A stretch of DNA of 64,000 nt. Source: an uncultured Nitrospira sp. Its GTDB lineage: Bacteria > Nitrospirota > Nitrospiria > Nitrospirales > Nitrospiraceae. A program made the position numbers and the translations under genes. The notes beneath the pieces are model-generated. The model searched no databases. It worked only from the letters and a program-made list of their open reading frames with translations, and was not told the origin of the DNA. The stretch spans positions 22,657 to 86,656 of the forward strand of contig CABVRZ010000015.1 in the NCBI GenBank assembly GCA_902500775.1, given 5' to 3'. This document shows, piece by piece, positions 36,880 through 45,063 of the stretch. The number at the start of each line of letters is the position of its first letter. Position 1 is the stretch's first letter.

Positions 36880-38079
36880 GTGAACTTGCACAAAAAGACG
36901 ATCGATGATGTGCAACTTCGTGGTAAACGGGTCATTATTCGGGCGGATTTCAACGTCCCCCTCGATGAGTCGTTGCAGATTACCGACGACACCCGCATTC
37001 GTTCGACGTTGCCCACAATCAATCGCGTCGTGGACGAGGGCGCCAAGGTCATTCTCTGTTCACACCTCGGCAGACCGAAGGGAATGTTCGAACCAAAATA
37101 CAGCCTCGCCCCTGTCGCCAAACGTTTAGGGCGACTGCTCGGGAAAGAAGTCCTCTTCGCTCCGGATTGCATGGGACCGGCTGTCGAGAAACTGGTCGCC
37201 AAGATGAAAGACGGGGATGTGCTCTTACTCGAAAACCTCCGCTTTCATACCGGCGAAGAGAAAAACGACGACGGCTTCGCGAAAGCCCTGGCCTCGCTGG
37301 GAGACGTGTTCATCAACGACGCCTTTGGAGCTGCGCACCGTGCCCACGCCTCGACGGTCGGTATTACGAAATACATTAAGGATGCTGCAGCAGGAGCACT
37401 GCTCAAGAAGGAGATCGAGTATCTCGAGGGAGCCGTCGCCAATCCCGTACGACCATTTGCCGCCATTCTTGGTGGAGCCAAAGTGTCCGGGAAAATCGGA
37501 GTCATTGAAAATCTCGGCAAGAAAGTCGACAAGGTCATTATCGGTGGCGGCATGGCGTTTACCTTCCTGAAAGCAAAGGGCATGGAGATCGGCAACTCGC
37601 TCTGCGAAATGGACATGCTGGATTTTGCCCGAGGCATCGAGGACCATGCTCTCTCACGAGGGGTCAAGTTTTATCTCCCCGTCGACTGTGTCGTCGCTGC
37701 CAGTCGAGAAGTCGGAGCAGAAACCAAGATTGTTCCCGTCCAGGAGATTCCTAAAGGGTGGTACGCCCTCGATATTGGCCCGGCCTCAGTCAAACTCTTC
37801 AATGAAGCGGTCCAAAACGCCAAGACCATCCTATGGAACGGACCGATGGGTGTCTTTGAAATCGATGCCTACGCACGGGGGACCTTGGCCATGGCCCATG
37901 CTATCGCCGATGCATATGCTCTCACGATCGTCGGTGGCGGTGAAACAGCCCTCGCCGTTCATCGAGCCGGTGTATCAGAGAATATGTCATTCATCTCGAC
38001 CGGTGGCGGCGCAGCGCTAGAATTGCTTGAAGGCAAAACGTTACCCGGCCTCGCGGCATTGCCTGATCGCCAGGACTGA
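36880..38079 (+). CDS. pgk: Phosphoglycerate kinase
   Basis: 399 residues from a GTG at 36880 with AAGGAG eight bases upstream. Family marks seen: KRVIIRADFNVPLDE (substrate and hinge residues near 17-31), SHLGRPKG, LLLENLRFHTGEEKNDDGFA, NDAFGAAHRAHAST, AAILGGAKVSGKIGVIENLG, GGGMAFTFLKAKG and the nucleotide loop GGGETALAVHRAG. It interconverts 1,3-bisphosphoglycerate and 3-phosphoglycerate with ATP. The start is 92 bases after gap, in the same operon. Confidence 0.96.
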   Translation: MNLHKKTIDDVQLRGKRVIIRADFNVPLDESLQITDDTRIRSTLPTINRVVDEGAKVILCSHLGRPKGMFEPKYSLAPVAKRLGRLLGKEVLFAPDCMGPAVEKLVAKMKDGDVLLLENLRFHTGEEKNDDGFAKALASLGDVFINDAFGAAHRAHASTVGITKYIKDAAAGALLKKEIEYLEGAVANPVRPFAAILGGAKVSGKIGVIENLGKKVDKVIIGGGMAFTFLKAKGMEIGNSLCEMDMLDFARGIEDHALSRGVKFYLPVDCVVAASREVGAETKIVPVQEIPKGWYALDIGPASVKLFNEAVQNAKTILWNGPMGVFEIDAYARGTLAMAHAIADAYALTIVGGGETALAVHRAGVSENMSFISTGGGAALELLEGKTLPGLAALPDRQD

Positions 38080-38118
38080 CGACGGTTTCTCAGTACAATC
38101 TCAATACCAGGGAATTCT

Positions 38119-38901
38119 GTGCGTACGCTGCTCATTATTGGCAATTGGAAGATGAACAAGACTGCGTCTGAAGCGGCCACGTTTGTCGGCGAACTGAGCC
38201 AGCACCTTTCGAAGGCTCCCACAGGCGTGGAACTGGTTGTTGCGCCCCCATTTACGGCATTGGAATCGGTCGGCAGGGTCCTGGGCTCAGGATCTCCGAT
38301 CCAGCTCGGAGCGCAAAATCTGTTTTGGGAAACGCAGGGAGCGTACACCGGAGAGATCTCTGCACCCATGTTGAAGGATCTCGGTTGCCGCTATGTGATT
38401 CTCGGCCATTCCGAGCGGCGAACGCTCTTTGGTGAACGGAGCGAGGGGATTCGCAAGAAACTTCAGGCGACCTTTGCACATGGGCTCCGCCCGATCCTCT
38501 GTATCGGTGAGTCACTCGCGCAACGAGAAGCCGGCTCAACCGACGACGTGCTCGCTCAACAGATCCGCGAGAGCTTGGCCGGCTTCGCTGCCGAGACCCT
38601 GGAAAACCTCACCGTCGCCTATGAGCCGATCTGGGCAATCGGGACCGGCAGATCGGCTACTACTGAGCAAGCCGTTGCCGCCCATCAGACGATTCGGGCT
38701 GTTCTTTCTGCCACCGCCTCTCCCGTCATTGCCGAACGGATGAGGATTTTGTATGGAGGGAGCGTGACGACGCAGAATATCGCCTCTCTCTTGTCGTCAG
38801 ACCAGGTGGACGGTGCACTTATCGGAGGCGCTTGTCTAGAGGTGAACTCCTTTGCTACAATCGCCCAGATTGCTTCTACTACTCGATCAATCGGAGTTTG
38901 A
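38119..38901 (+). CDS. tpiA: Triosephosphate isomerase
   Basis: 260 residues from a GTG at 38119. Active-site segments are all present: IGNWKMNKT (Asn and Lys), VILGHSERRTLFGE (His), TVAYEPIWAIGTGRSAT (Glu and flexible loop 6) and the phosphate-binding RILYGGSVTTQN and DGALIGGACL. It follows pgk by 39 bases. It interconverts dihydroxyacetone phosphate and glyceraldehyde 3-phosphate. Confidence 0.96.
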   Translation: MRTLLIIGNWKMNKTASEAATFVGELSQHLSKAPTGVELVVAPPFTALESVGRVLGSGSPIQLGAQNLFWETQGAYTGEISAPMLKDLGCRYVILGHSERRTLFGERSEGIRKKLQATFAHGLRPILCIGESLAQREAGSTDDVLAQQIRESLAGFAAETLENLTVAYEPIWAIGTGRSATTEQAVAAHQTIRAVLSATASPVIAERMRILYGGSVTTQNIASLLSSDQVDGALIGGACLEVNSFATIAQIASTTRSIGV

Positions 38902-38907
38902 ACGTTC

Positions 38908-39267
38908 ATGCTATATACGCTAATCGTGGTCGTCCACGTATTCATCTGTTTTCTGATGATTGGAGCGATTCTCCTCCAGTCGGGGAAAGGGGCGGAAATC
39001 GGAGCTGCCTTTGGTGGGTCCAGTCAAACGGTGTTCGGGAGCCGTGGTCCGGCGAACTTTCTCAGTAAGTTGACGGTGTTCGTGGCTGCCATCTTTATGG
39101 TGACGTCATTCAGCCTGGCCATCTTGGCCAAACAGCGAAATGTCTCCTCGACGGTCATCGACCTCGAGCACAAGAGCGAACCGGCAACTGCTCCGGCGGC
39201 ACCGCCTGCTCAACCGTCTGGAGAGTCTCACTCCTCCTCAGGGGAATCTCCCTCAACTGGTCACTAA
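38908..39267 (+). CDS. secG: Protein-export membrane protein SecG
   Basis: 119 residues, starting 6 bases after tpiA. Two membrane helices (YTLIVVVHVFICFLMIGAIL and KLTVFVAAIFMVTSFSLAIL) flank the signature loop LLQSGKGAEIGAAFGGSSQT and FGSRGPANFLSK. The C-terminal tail is rich in Pro, Ser and Ala. SecG assists the SecYEG channel. Linkage to tpiA is common in bacteria. A hairpin terminator follows. Confidence 0.93.
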   Translation: MLYTLIVVVHVFICFLMIGAILLQSGKGAEIGAAFGGSSQTVFGSRGPANFLSKLTVFVAAIFMVTSFSLAILAKQRNVSSTVIDLEHKSEPATAPAAPPAQPSGESHSSSGESPSTGH

Positions 39268-39307
39268 TCAATCTCGGAAACGAACTGAGTCATCCACGAA
39301 CGGATAA

Positions 39308-39342
39308 CTGCCGGCTAGGAGCTTGCTTGCTCCTCCCGGCAG
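39308..39342 (+). terminator. Hairpin terminator between secG and ilvE
   Basis: CTGCCGG-CT-AGGAGC pairs with GCTCCT-C-CCGGCAG around a short TTGCTT loop. It stands between two convergent genes and can serve both directions. Confidence 0.7.
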
Positions 39343-39367
39343 CATAGATACGCTCTACCTTGATGAA

Positions 39368-40282
39368 TTAGACCCTGGTTAACCAGGATTGGTGTGCGGA
39401 GTCCTCGCCGCGTACGATCGAGAAGAAGGTGTCTTGAAGGGAACGGGTAATCGGCCCTGGCGTTCCGGTGCCGATACGGCGATTGTCAATCTCTCTGACC
39501 GGAGTCAGTTCAGCCGCCGTCCCAGTCACAAATACTTCATCGGCAATGTACATTTCGTCACGTGTGAACCGTTCTTCGACGACCGTGACATTTCGCTCTC
39601 GCGCCAATTGAATGACGGAGTTTCTGGTAATCCCTTCCAGCACCGAGGTCAACGGCGTGGTCTTGAGCACGCCCCGGCGGACAATGAACACATTCTCCCC
39701 TGTTCCCTCGGCGACATAGCCCTCCGGATCCAGAAGAATCGCCTCGTCATACCCATCCGTCTTCGCTTGTCGTTTCGCCAGAATAGAGTTCACATAGTAC
39801 CCGGAAATCTTCCCTCGAGTCATGGATACATTCACATGATGGCGTGTAAATGAAGACACACAGGCACGCATCCCGTTGGCAAGCGCCTCATCGCCTAAAT
39901 AGGCCCCCCACTTCCACGCCGCAATGGCCACCCGAATCGGGTTATCCCCCGGATGGACCCCCATCGCACCATACCCGATAAAAACCAACGGGCGGATGTA
40001 ACAGGCATCCAGTCGATTGACACGGACGGTTTCGACGATGGCCTCCGTCATCTGTTTCTTATCGTACGGCATGACCATCATGCTGATGTGTGCTGAATCA
40101 AACAATCGATCGACATGCTCATGGAGCCGAAAGATAGCGGATCCTGATTTGCCTTTGTAACAACGTATTCCTTCGAAAGCTGCCAGACCGTAGTGAAGTG
40201 AATGGGTGAGGATATGAACATTCGCCTCCCCCCAAGCCACGAGCTTCCCGTCCATCCAGATCTTCTCGACCGGCTCCAACAT
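39368..40282 (-). CDS. ilvE: Branched-chain amino acid aminotransferase
   Basis: 304 residues, fold-type IV PLP enzyme. Visible family segments: KIWMDGKLVAWGEANVHILT, HYGLAAFEGIRCY, the lysine region KISGYYVNSILAKRQAKTDG with the PLP Lys, EAILLDPEGYVAEGTGENVF, and the C-terminal EVFVTGTAAELTPVREID. It catalyses the last step of Leu, Ile and Val synthesis. Convergent with secG across the terminator at 39308. Confidence 0.94.
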   Translation of the reverse strand: MLEPVEKIWMDGKLVAWGEANVHILTHSLHYGLAAFEGIRCYKGKSGSAIFRLHEHVDRLFDSAHISMMVMPYDKKQMTEAIVETVRVNRLDACYIRPLVFIGYGAMGVHPGDNPIRVAIAAWKWGAYLGDEALANGMRACVSSFTRHHVNVSMTRGKISGYYVNSILAKRQAKTDGYDEAILLDPEGYVAEGTGENVFIVRRGVLKTTPLTSVLEGITRNSVIQLARERNVTVVEERFTRDEMYIADEVFVTGTAAELTPVREIDNRRIGTGTPGPITRSLQDTFFSIVRGEDSAHQSWLTRV

Positions 40283-40471
40283 AGAACTGCACGCTCCAAC
40301 AAAGGATAAAGGATAACGGAGATACGACCGTCGTCAGCGTGACGGACTATAGCGTGCAGCTGGCCTCGGGTCAAGCAAACGGGCCCTCAGTCGTTCAAGA
40401 TCAACATGACCGAAACGATCAAGTGGAGCTACGAAGAGGCAGTCCGCCACCGCATGAGCACTGTGGGCTAT

Positions 40472-40816
40472 TTAGGAAGAGGCGCAATAGGCACGAAGGC
40501 GAGCACTCAAGAATGTACCCACTCGATCTTCTCCGTCCGGGCTCATCGTCACAATTTTGACCCCAAAAAGCAGCCCGCGGACCCACCGAACAACCACTCG
40601 TTGGATTTCCACTGGCACATCCTGGGCTGGAAGAGAAAGACGCACAACGAGTTGCATTCCTGGTACGACCTGATGATCGCCCAATACGCGAAACCCGTTT
40701 CGGCAGAGGTTCATGACGGTACCTTTTCCGAGAAAGTCACCACCCATATAAAACGCTTCACAACGAACGGGAATCCGGTGATAGGTACGAATCACAAACT
40801 TGCCGGTAGGAGCCAT
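40472..40816 (-). CDS. PilZ-domain protein
   Basis: 114 residues, a single PilZ domain. The c-di-GMP-binding RxxxR-type element appears as YHRIPVRCEAFYMGG (about 12-26) and the second motif as VMNLCRNGFRV (about 34-44), where the usual D/N-x-S-x-x-G is altered to N-L-C-R-N-G. Strands FSLP-like VVRLSLPAQDVPVEIQRVVV follow. The altered second motif may weaken binding. It could sense c-di-GMP for motility or polysaccharide control. It stands alone, upstream of ilvE on the same strand with a 189-base gap. Confidence 0.75.
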   Translation of the reverse strand: MAPTGKFVIRTYHRIPVRCEAFYMGGDFLGKGTVMNLCRNGFRVLGDHQVVPGMQLVVRLSLPAQDVPVEIQRVVVRWVRGLLFGVKIVTMSPDGEDRVGTFLSARLRAYCASS

Positions 40817-40931
40817 ACGTTCATCATCCTATCGTCGTGGAATTCTCACATCTGGTGACCGTTTAGGTGGCGCAAGAATACGTGGTACCTCGAACATGAT
40901 CCTAGCCCTCAAAAGGAGGGGGACATGAATG

Positions 40932-40971
40932 GTCACTATTCGTCACTATTCATGGAGATACCATCTCCATG
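40932..40971 (+). repeat. Tandem repeat and perfect inverted repeat before the rplU promoter
   Basis: GTCACTATTC occurs twice back to back (40932-40951). It runs directly into CATGGAGAT-ACC-ATCTCCATG (40951-40971), a perfect 9-bp palindrome that ends two bases before the -35 element. The position suggests an operator or a terminator of upstream transcription. Confidence 0.55.
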
Positions 40972-40973
40972 GC

Positions 40974-41002
40974 TTGACACTTCTCGCACTCACATGTTAA
41001 AT
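40974..41002 (+). promoter_or_regulatory. Likely sigma-70 promoter of the rplU operon
   Basis: A consensus TTGACA at 40974-40979 and TTAAAT at 40997-41002 are 17 bases apart, 30 bases before the rplU ATG. Confidence 0.6.
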
Positions 41003-41031
41003 GAACCGTTCCTCAAGACTGGAGAAGTGAT

Positions 41032-41346
41032 ATGTACGCGATTATTGAGACAGGTGGTAAGCAGTATCGGGTAGAAGCAGGGGCGACCATTCAGGTTGAA
41101 AGCTTGCCTGGCGATGTCGGCTCACAAGTGCAACTTGAACAGGTTTGTCTCGTGCATGGTGAATCGGGATTCATCGTCGGACAACCACTCGTCGCTGGCG
41201 CCAAGGTCACCGCTGAAATTGTGCGGCAGGGACGGACTCGTTCGATTACCGTCTTCAAGAAAAAACGCCGCAAAAATTACCGGCGTACTCGTGGACATCG
41301 ACAAGGATTCACCAAGCTCTTGATTACCAATATTGCAACGGCATAA
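41032..41346 (+). CDS. rplU: 50S ribosomal protein L21
   Basis: 104 residues, usual length. [20 protein letters not shown] is the family start, and the C-terminal basic part has [18 protein letters not shown], which binds 23S rRNA. It heads the operon rplU-rpmA-obgE-proB-nadD-rsfS-lapB. Confidence 0.97.
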   Translation: MYAIIETGGKQYRVEAGATIQVESLPGDVGSQVQLEQVCLVHGESGFIVGQPLVAGAKVTAEIVRQGRTRSITVFKKKRRKNYRRTRGHRQGFTKLLITNIATA

Positions 41347-41369
41347 ATTTCAGGTGGGAAGGAGAGACC

Positions 41370-41633
41370 ATGGCGACAAATAAAGGCGGCGGATCCTCAC
41401 GTAACGGTCGCGATAGTAACCCCCAATACTTGGGCGTCAAGGCCTATGGCGGCCAGACGGTGACGGCCGGTAGCATTATTGTCCGCCAGCGCGGAACCAA
41501 GTTCTTCCCTGGTTTTAATGTAGATCTTGGAAGGGACCATACGCTGTTCGCTAAGACAACCGGTGTGGTCAAGTTTGAAGGCGGACGCGGCAGACGACGA
41601 GTCAGTGTGTATCCTAGTTCAACGAAGTCCTAG
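41370..41633 (+). CDS. rpmA: 50S ribosomal protein L27
   Basis: 87 residues starting [20 protein letters not shown], with the typical [20 protein letters not shown] and [14 protein letters not shown]. The N-terminal tail reaches the peptidyl transferase centre. There is no cleavable N-terminal extension. It starts 23 bases after rplU behind a GGAAGGAG site. Confidence 0.97.
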   Translation: MATNKGGGSSRNGRDSNPQYLGVKAYGGQTVTAGSIIVRQRGTKFFPGFNVDLGRDHTLFAKTTGVVKFEGGRGRRRVSVYPSSTKS

Positions 41634-41756
41634 CCTTCCATTTCTACTCTCCCATCACAAGCACGGCAGACCTCTACTCCCCCTGCCTCTTCGCCTCAAG
41701 GTCGGGTATACTCTCTCGTCTCCCCATCCTAATCGTCCGCAGGAAACAGGCATGCT

Positions 41757-42782
41757 ATGTTTGTCGACGAAGTACGTGTGACAGTACGGGCCGGTCGAGG
41801 CGGGAACGGAATCTGTAGCTTCCGGAGAGAGATGTTTGTCCCACGCGGAGGCCCGGATGGCGGTGACGGCGGCAATGGCGGCGATGTCATCATGACGGCA
41901 TCGCATCGGCTGACGACGCTGCTCGACCTCCGATATCAGAACCACTACGAAGCGCAAGACGGCAAACCAGGCGGCGGCTCGAACTGTACCGGACGTTCAG
42001 GTGATGACGTCACGATCAGAGTGCCGGTCGGAACCATCGTCTACGATGACGAATCGAAGGACATCCTCGCGGATTTTATCGAGGACGGCCAAACTGCCGT
42101 GATCGCGCAAGGAGGCCGTGGCGGGAAAGGCAACAGTAACTTCGCCACATCCGTCAATCGTGTACCGACCAAATGCACTCCTGGAACGGCGGGTGAGGAG
42201 CGTACCTTACGACTGGAACTCAAGTTACTCGCCGACGTAGGCCTCGTTGGATTTCCCAATGCGGGAAAATCGACTCTCATCTCTGCTATTTCTGCAGCGC
42301 GTCCGAAAATTGCCGATTATCCTTTCACCACATTAATTCCCAATCTTGGCGTCGTCCGATGGGGATCGGACCGCAGTTTTGTGGTCGCCGATATCCCCGG
42401 CTTGATTGAAGGAGCGCACGAAGGAAAAGGTCTGGGGGCCCAGTTCCTCCGCCATATCGACCGGACCGCATTTTTACTCCACTTGATCGATGTCTCGGAA
42501 TGGGCCACCGATGATCCGCGAACCAGCTTTGAGACGCTCCGACAGGAACTGGCCGCCTACGATCAAGGGCTGACCACCCGCCCCTTTGCCGTCGTCCCAA
42601 CAAAGATTGATGTCGTTGGGGCAGGTGAACGGCTGGAACAGATCCAAGCCTATTGCCAGGATCGAGGGTATCCCTGCTTCCCAATCTCCGCGGCCACGAA
42701 TACAGGACTGGACCAGTTGGTTCGCTATGTCGGGAAACAGGTTGATCGATTGCGGGTGTTGCCATGCGAGACACAGTCCTAA
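41757..42782 (+). CDS. obgE: Obg-type GTPase (ribosome assembly)
   Basis: 341 residues. The glycine-rich Obg fold comes first (FRREMFVPRGGPDGGDGGNG and DGKPGGGSNCTGRSGDDV). The G domain has G1 GFPNAGKST (about 166), the switch region YPFTTLIPNLG, G3 DIPGLIEGAHEGKGLG, G4 PTKID and a SAATNTG G5. It aids 50S maturation and links to stringent control. Its end overlaps proB by 19 bases. The long C-terminal extension of some Obg proteins is absent. Confidence 0.95.
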   Translation: MFVDEVRVTVRAGRGGNGICSFRREMFVPRGGPDGGDGGNGGDVIMTASHRLTTLLDLRYQNHYEAQDGKPGGGSNCTGRSGDDVTIRVPVGTIVYDDESKDILADFIEDGQTAVIAQGGRGGKGNSNFATSVNRVPTKCTPGTAGEERTLRLELKLLADVGLVGFPNAGKSTLISAISAARPKIADYPFTTLIPNLGVVRWGSDRSFVVADIPGLIEGAHEGKGLGAQFLRHIDRTAFLLHLIDVSEWATDDPRTSFETLRQELAAYDQGLTTRPFAVVPTKIDVVGAGERLEQIQAYCQDRGYPCFPISAATNTGLDQLVRYVGKQVDRLRVLPCETQS

Positions 42783-43885
42783 CACAGGCCAAACGGATCA
42801 TTCTCAAAATCGGCAGTAGCCTGATCGCCTCACGCGCGGAGGGGCTACGCCCCGACAGAATTGAGCGGTTAGCCGACGAGATCGCGACACTGAAAGGGCA
42901 GGGTCGTGAGATTCTGATCGTCTCCTCCGGTGCCATCGTCTCCGGCATCAGAAAACTACAACTGAAGGAATACCCGAAAAACCTTCCTGTGAAGCAGGCT
43001 GCAGCAGCGGTGGGGCAAAGTCGCCTGATGTGGGCATATGAAAAGGCCTTCGAGCCTCTCTCGATCCAGGTGGCGCAGATTCTCCTTACGCACCAGGATC
43101 TTGAAGACCGCCGCCGTTTCCTCAACGCCCGCCATACCCTTTCTACTCTGATCGATTTTGGCATCGTCCCGATCATCAATGAAAACGATACCGTCGCCGT
43201 CGATGAGATCAGGGTCGGTGATAATGATACGCTGGCCAGCGAAGTGGCTCACCTGGCCGATGCAGACCTGTTGGTGATTTTGTCCGATGTCGATGGGCTG
43301 TACACAGAAGATCCTCGTAAGAACCCTTCTGCGACCCTCATTCCATTCATCCAGACTATCACTGACGACATCGAGCGATTGGCCGGCGTATCCAGTACCT
43401 TCGAAGGCACGGGCGGCATGGCCACCAAGCTCCGGGCAGCCAAGAAGGTCGGCCAATACGGGATTTCTACCTTGATCCTCAATGGAGAGCGAGCCGGACT
43501 CCTCACCACAGCGTTGACCGCAGGAACCGGCGGAAGCCTGTTCCTAGCCAGGGAACGCCGCCTGAACAGCCGAAAACATTGGATCGCGTTCACGCTTCGC
43601 CCGCGAGGCCAGCTTCACCTCGACCAAGGGGCTGTCGATGCCCTTGCTCAACGAGGAAAGAGCCTGCTCGCATCCGGTATTCGTACGGTCGTCGGACCAT
43701 TCGAGGCCGGTGATCCGGTGAGTTGTTTCGATCCGGACGGAAAGGAATTTGCCAAGGGCCTCGTGAACTGTTCGTCGGATCTCTTAGACCGGATGAAAGG
43801 CCTTAAGACAACCATCATTCAGGAACAGTATGGTCCCCAAGAATATGAGGAAGTCATTCACCGAGACAATCTTGTCATTCTCTAG
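42764..43885 (+). CDS. proB: Glutamate 5-kinase
   Basis: 373 residues. The amino-acid-kinase domain has RIILKIGSSLIAS (about 10-22), LIVSSGAIVSG, NENDTVAVDEIRVGDNDTLA and VILSDVDGLYTEDP. FEGTGGMATKLRAAKKVGQ and GRSNIL-like VVGPFEAGD follow. A C-terminal PUA domain occupies about 280-373. It catalyses the first step of proline synthesis. The start overlaps obgE, so the two are coupled. Confidence 0.95.
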   Translation: MRDTVLTQAKRIILKIGSSLIASRAEGLRPDRIERLADEIATLKGQGREILIVSSGAIVSGIRKLQLKEYPKNLPVKQAAAAVGQSRLMWAYEKAFEPLSIQVAQILLTHQDLEDRRRFLNARHTLSTLIDFGIVPIINENDTVAVDEIRVGDNDTLASEVAHLADADLLVILSDVDGLYTEDPRKNPSATLIPFIQTITDDIERLAGVSSTFEGTGGMATKLRAAKKVGQYGISTLILNGERAGLLTTALTAGTGGSLFLARERRLNSRKHWIAFTLRPRGQLHLDQGAVDALAQRGKSLLASGIRTVVGPFEAGDPVSCFDPDGKEFAKGLVNCSSDLLDRMKGLKTTIIQEQYGPQEYEEVIHRDNLVIL

Positions 43886-43915
43886 TGCTGCGCCTTGAGT
43901 GCTGAACCCTGAGCT

Positions 43916-44656
43916 ATGAACTTCCCCACGTCTCAGCACTCAGCACCCAACACACGGCCCTCGATTCCTCACCGCCTCGGCCTTCTCGGTGGCAGCTTCA
44001 ACCCTATTCACAACGGCCATCTCGCGATCGCCCATCAAGTGTATGAACGCCTGCAATGTACTCGGATCCTCTTTATTCCAACCGGAGATCCTCCCCACAA
44101 GCAAAGCGGATCATTGGCTCCGGCACAGGCCCGTCTCGAAATGGTCACGCGTGCTATCGCTGAAACGCCTTTTTACGAGGTGTCACCAATTGAGATTAAT
44201 CGGGTCGGCAAATCCTACTCGATTGACACAGTCCGTGAGGTCCAATCGCAGTATGGCCCAGCATGGAAACTGTTTTTTATCATTGGGTTGGATGCCTTTC
44301 TCGAGTTCTCCAGCTGGAGGGCCCCCGAGACACTCTTGCGGCTCTGCCATTTTGTCGTCGTCCCTCGTCCAGGACAGGTCTTCCAATCCATCACCAAGAT
44401 GCCCCTACTGTCCAACCTCGATACACAAGCCCTTAGGCAATTGGATCTCGGTGCCGTAGACCAAGTGGACATCGCAATTCCCGACTCATCCGGTCTCACC
44501 TGCTTAGACATTCCCCCCTGTCTCATCTCGGCCTCGGAGGTCAGAAAGAGGGTACAATGCGGGCTCCCGCTGGCAAATATGTTGCCGCCCTCGGTAGAAT
44601 CTTATATACTTCAGCATAGGCTTTATCAGGAGGACCGTAATCGCACGCACATCTAA
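43916..44656 (+). CDS. nadD: Nicotinate-nucleotide adenylyltransferase
   Basis: 246 residues; LGLLGGSFNPIHNGHLAIAH holds the HxGH nucleotidyl-transfer motif (about 35-38), FIPTGDPPHKQSG is the substrate loop, and ISASEVRKRV is the ISxTxxR-type signature. It makes deamido-NAD from nicotinate mononucleotide. The first 20 residues (MNFPTSQHSAPNTRPSI) are not family sequence and are encoded by a repeat that spans the start. No other ATG or GTG precedes the conserved core. It is followed by rsfS, as in many genomes. Confidence 0.93.
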   Translation: MNFPTSQHSAPNTRPSIPHRLGLLGGSFNPIHNGHLAIAHQVYERLQCTRILFIPTGDPPHKQSGSLAPAQARLEMVTRAIAETPFYEVSPIEINRVGKSYSIDTVREVQSQYGPAWKLFFIIGLDAFLEFSSWRAPETLLRLCHFVVVPRPGQVFQSITKMPLLSNLDTQALRQLDLGAVDQVDIAIPDSSGLTCLDIPPCLISASEVRKRVQCGLPLANMLPPSVESYILQHRLYQEDRNRTHI

Positions 44657-45047
44657 GGCCACAGCCCTCGCCGTCGCAAGGGCGATGCTCGACAAGAAGG
44701 CCCTTGATGTTCAAGTCCTCCATGTCGCCCCGCTGACTTCAATTGCTGATTACCTCGTCCTGGGATCAGCTGAGTCCGACCGGCAAACACGCGCAGTCGC
44801 TGATTCGATCGTTGATGCGCTCGCTCGTGTAAACCAACGGCCCCTGAGTCTTGAAGGGACCACCTCCGGCCAGTGGGTCCTTGTCGATTTCGGCGATGTG
44901 GTGGCCCATGTGTTTCGACAGGACGCCCGATCACATTATGCGCTCGAGCGTCTTTGGAGTGACGCACGGCAGATTCCTCTTGCGGACAAGGCCTCGGTTC
45001 CGACTCCAGAGGCAAAGGAGCGGCTGACCCGGAAGGCACGTTCATAA
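44640..45047 (+). CDS. rsfS: Ribosomal silencing factor RsfS, possibly starting at ATC
   Basis: RsfS binds L14 and blocks subunit joining in starvation. The core ALDVQVLHVAPLTSIADYLV (from about residue 21), DYLVLGSAESDRQTRAVADS and WVLVDFGDVVAHVFRQDARS are unmistakable. The first ATG is at 44685, but the 15 codons before it (ARTSKATALAVARA) also match the family's first helix. A strong AGGAGG at 44628-44633 sits 6 bases before an ATC at 44640. No ATG, GTG or TTG is available upstream in frame. I place the start at the ATC as the best fit; the ATG at 44685 remains the conservative choice, giving 120 residues. Confidence 0.88.
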   Translation: MARTSKATALAVARAMLDKKALDVQVLHVAPLTSIADYLVLGSAESDRQTRAVADSIVDALARVNQRPLSLEGTTSGQWVLVDFGDVVAHVFRQDARSHYALERLWSDARQIPLADKASVPTPEAKERLTRKARS

Positions 45048-45063
45048 GAAGATGGTTTAAGCG

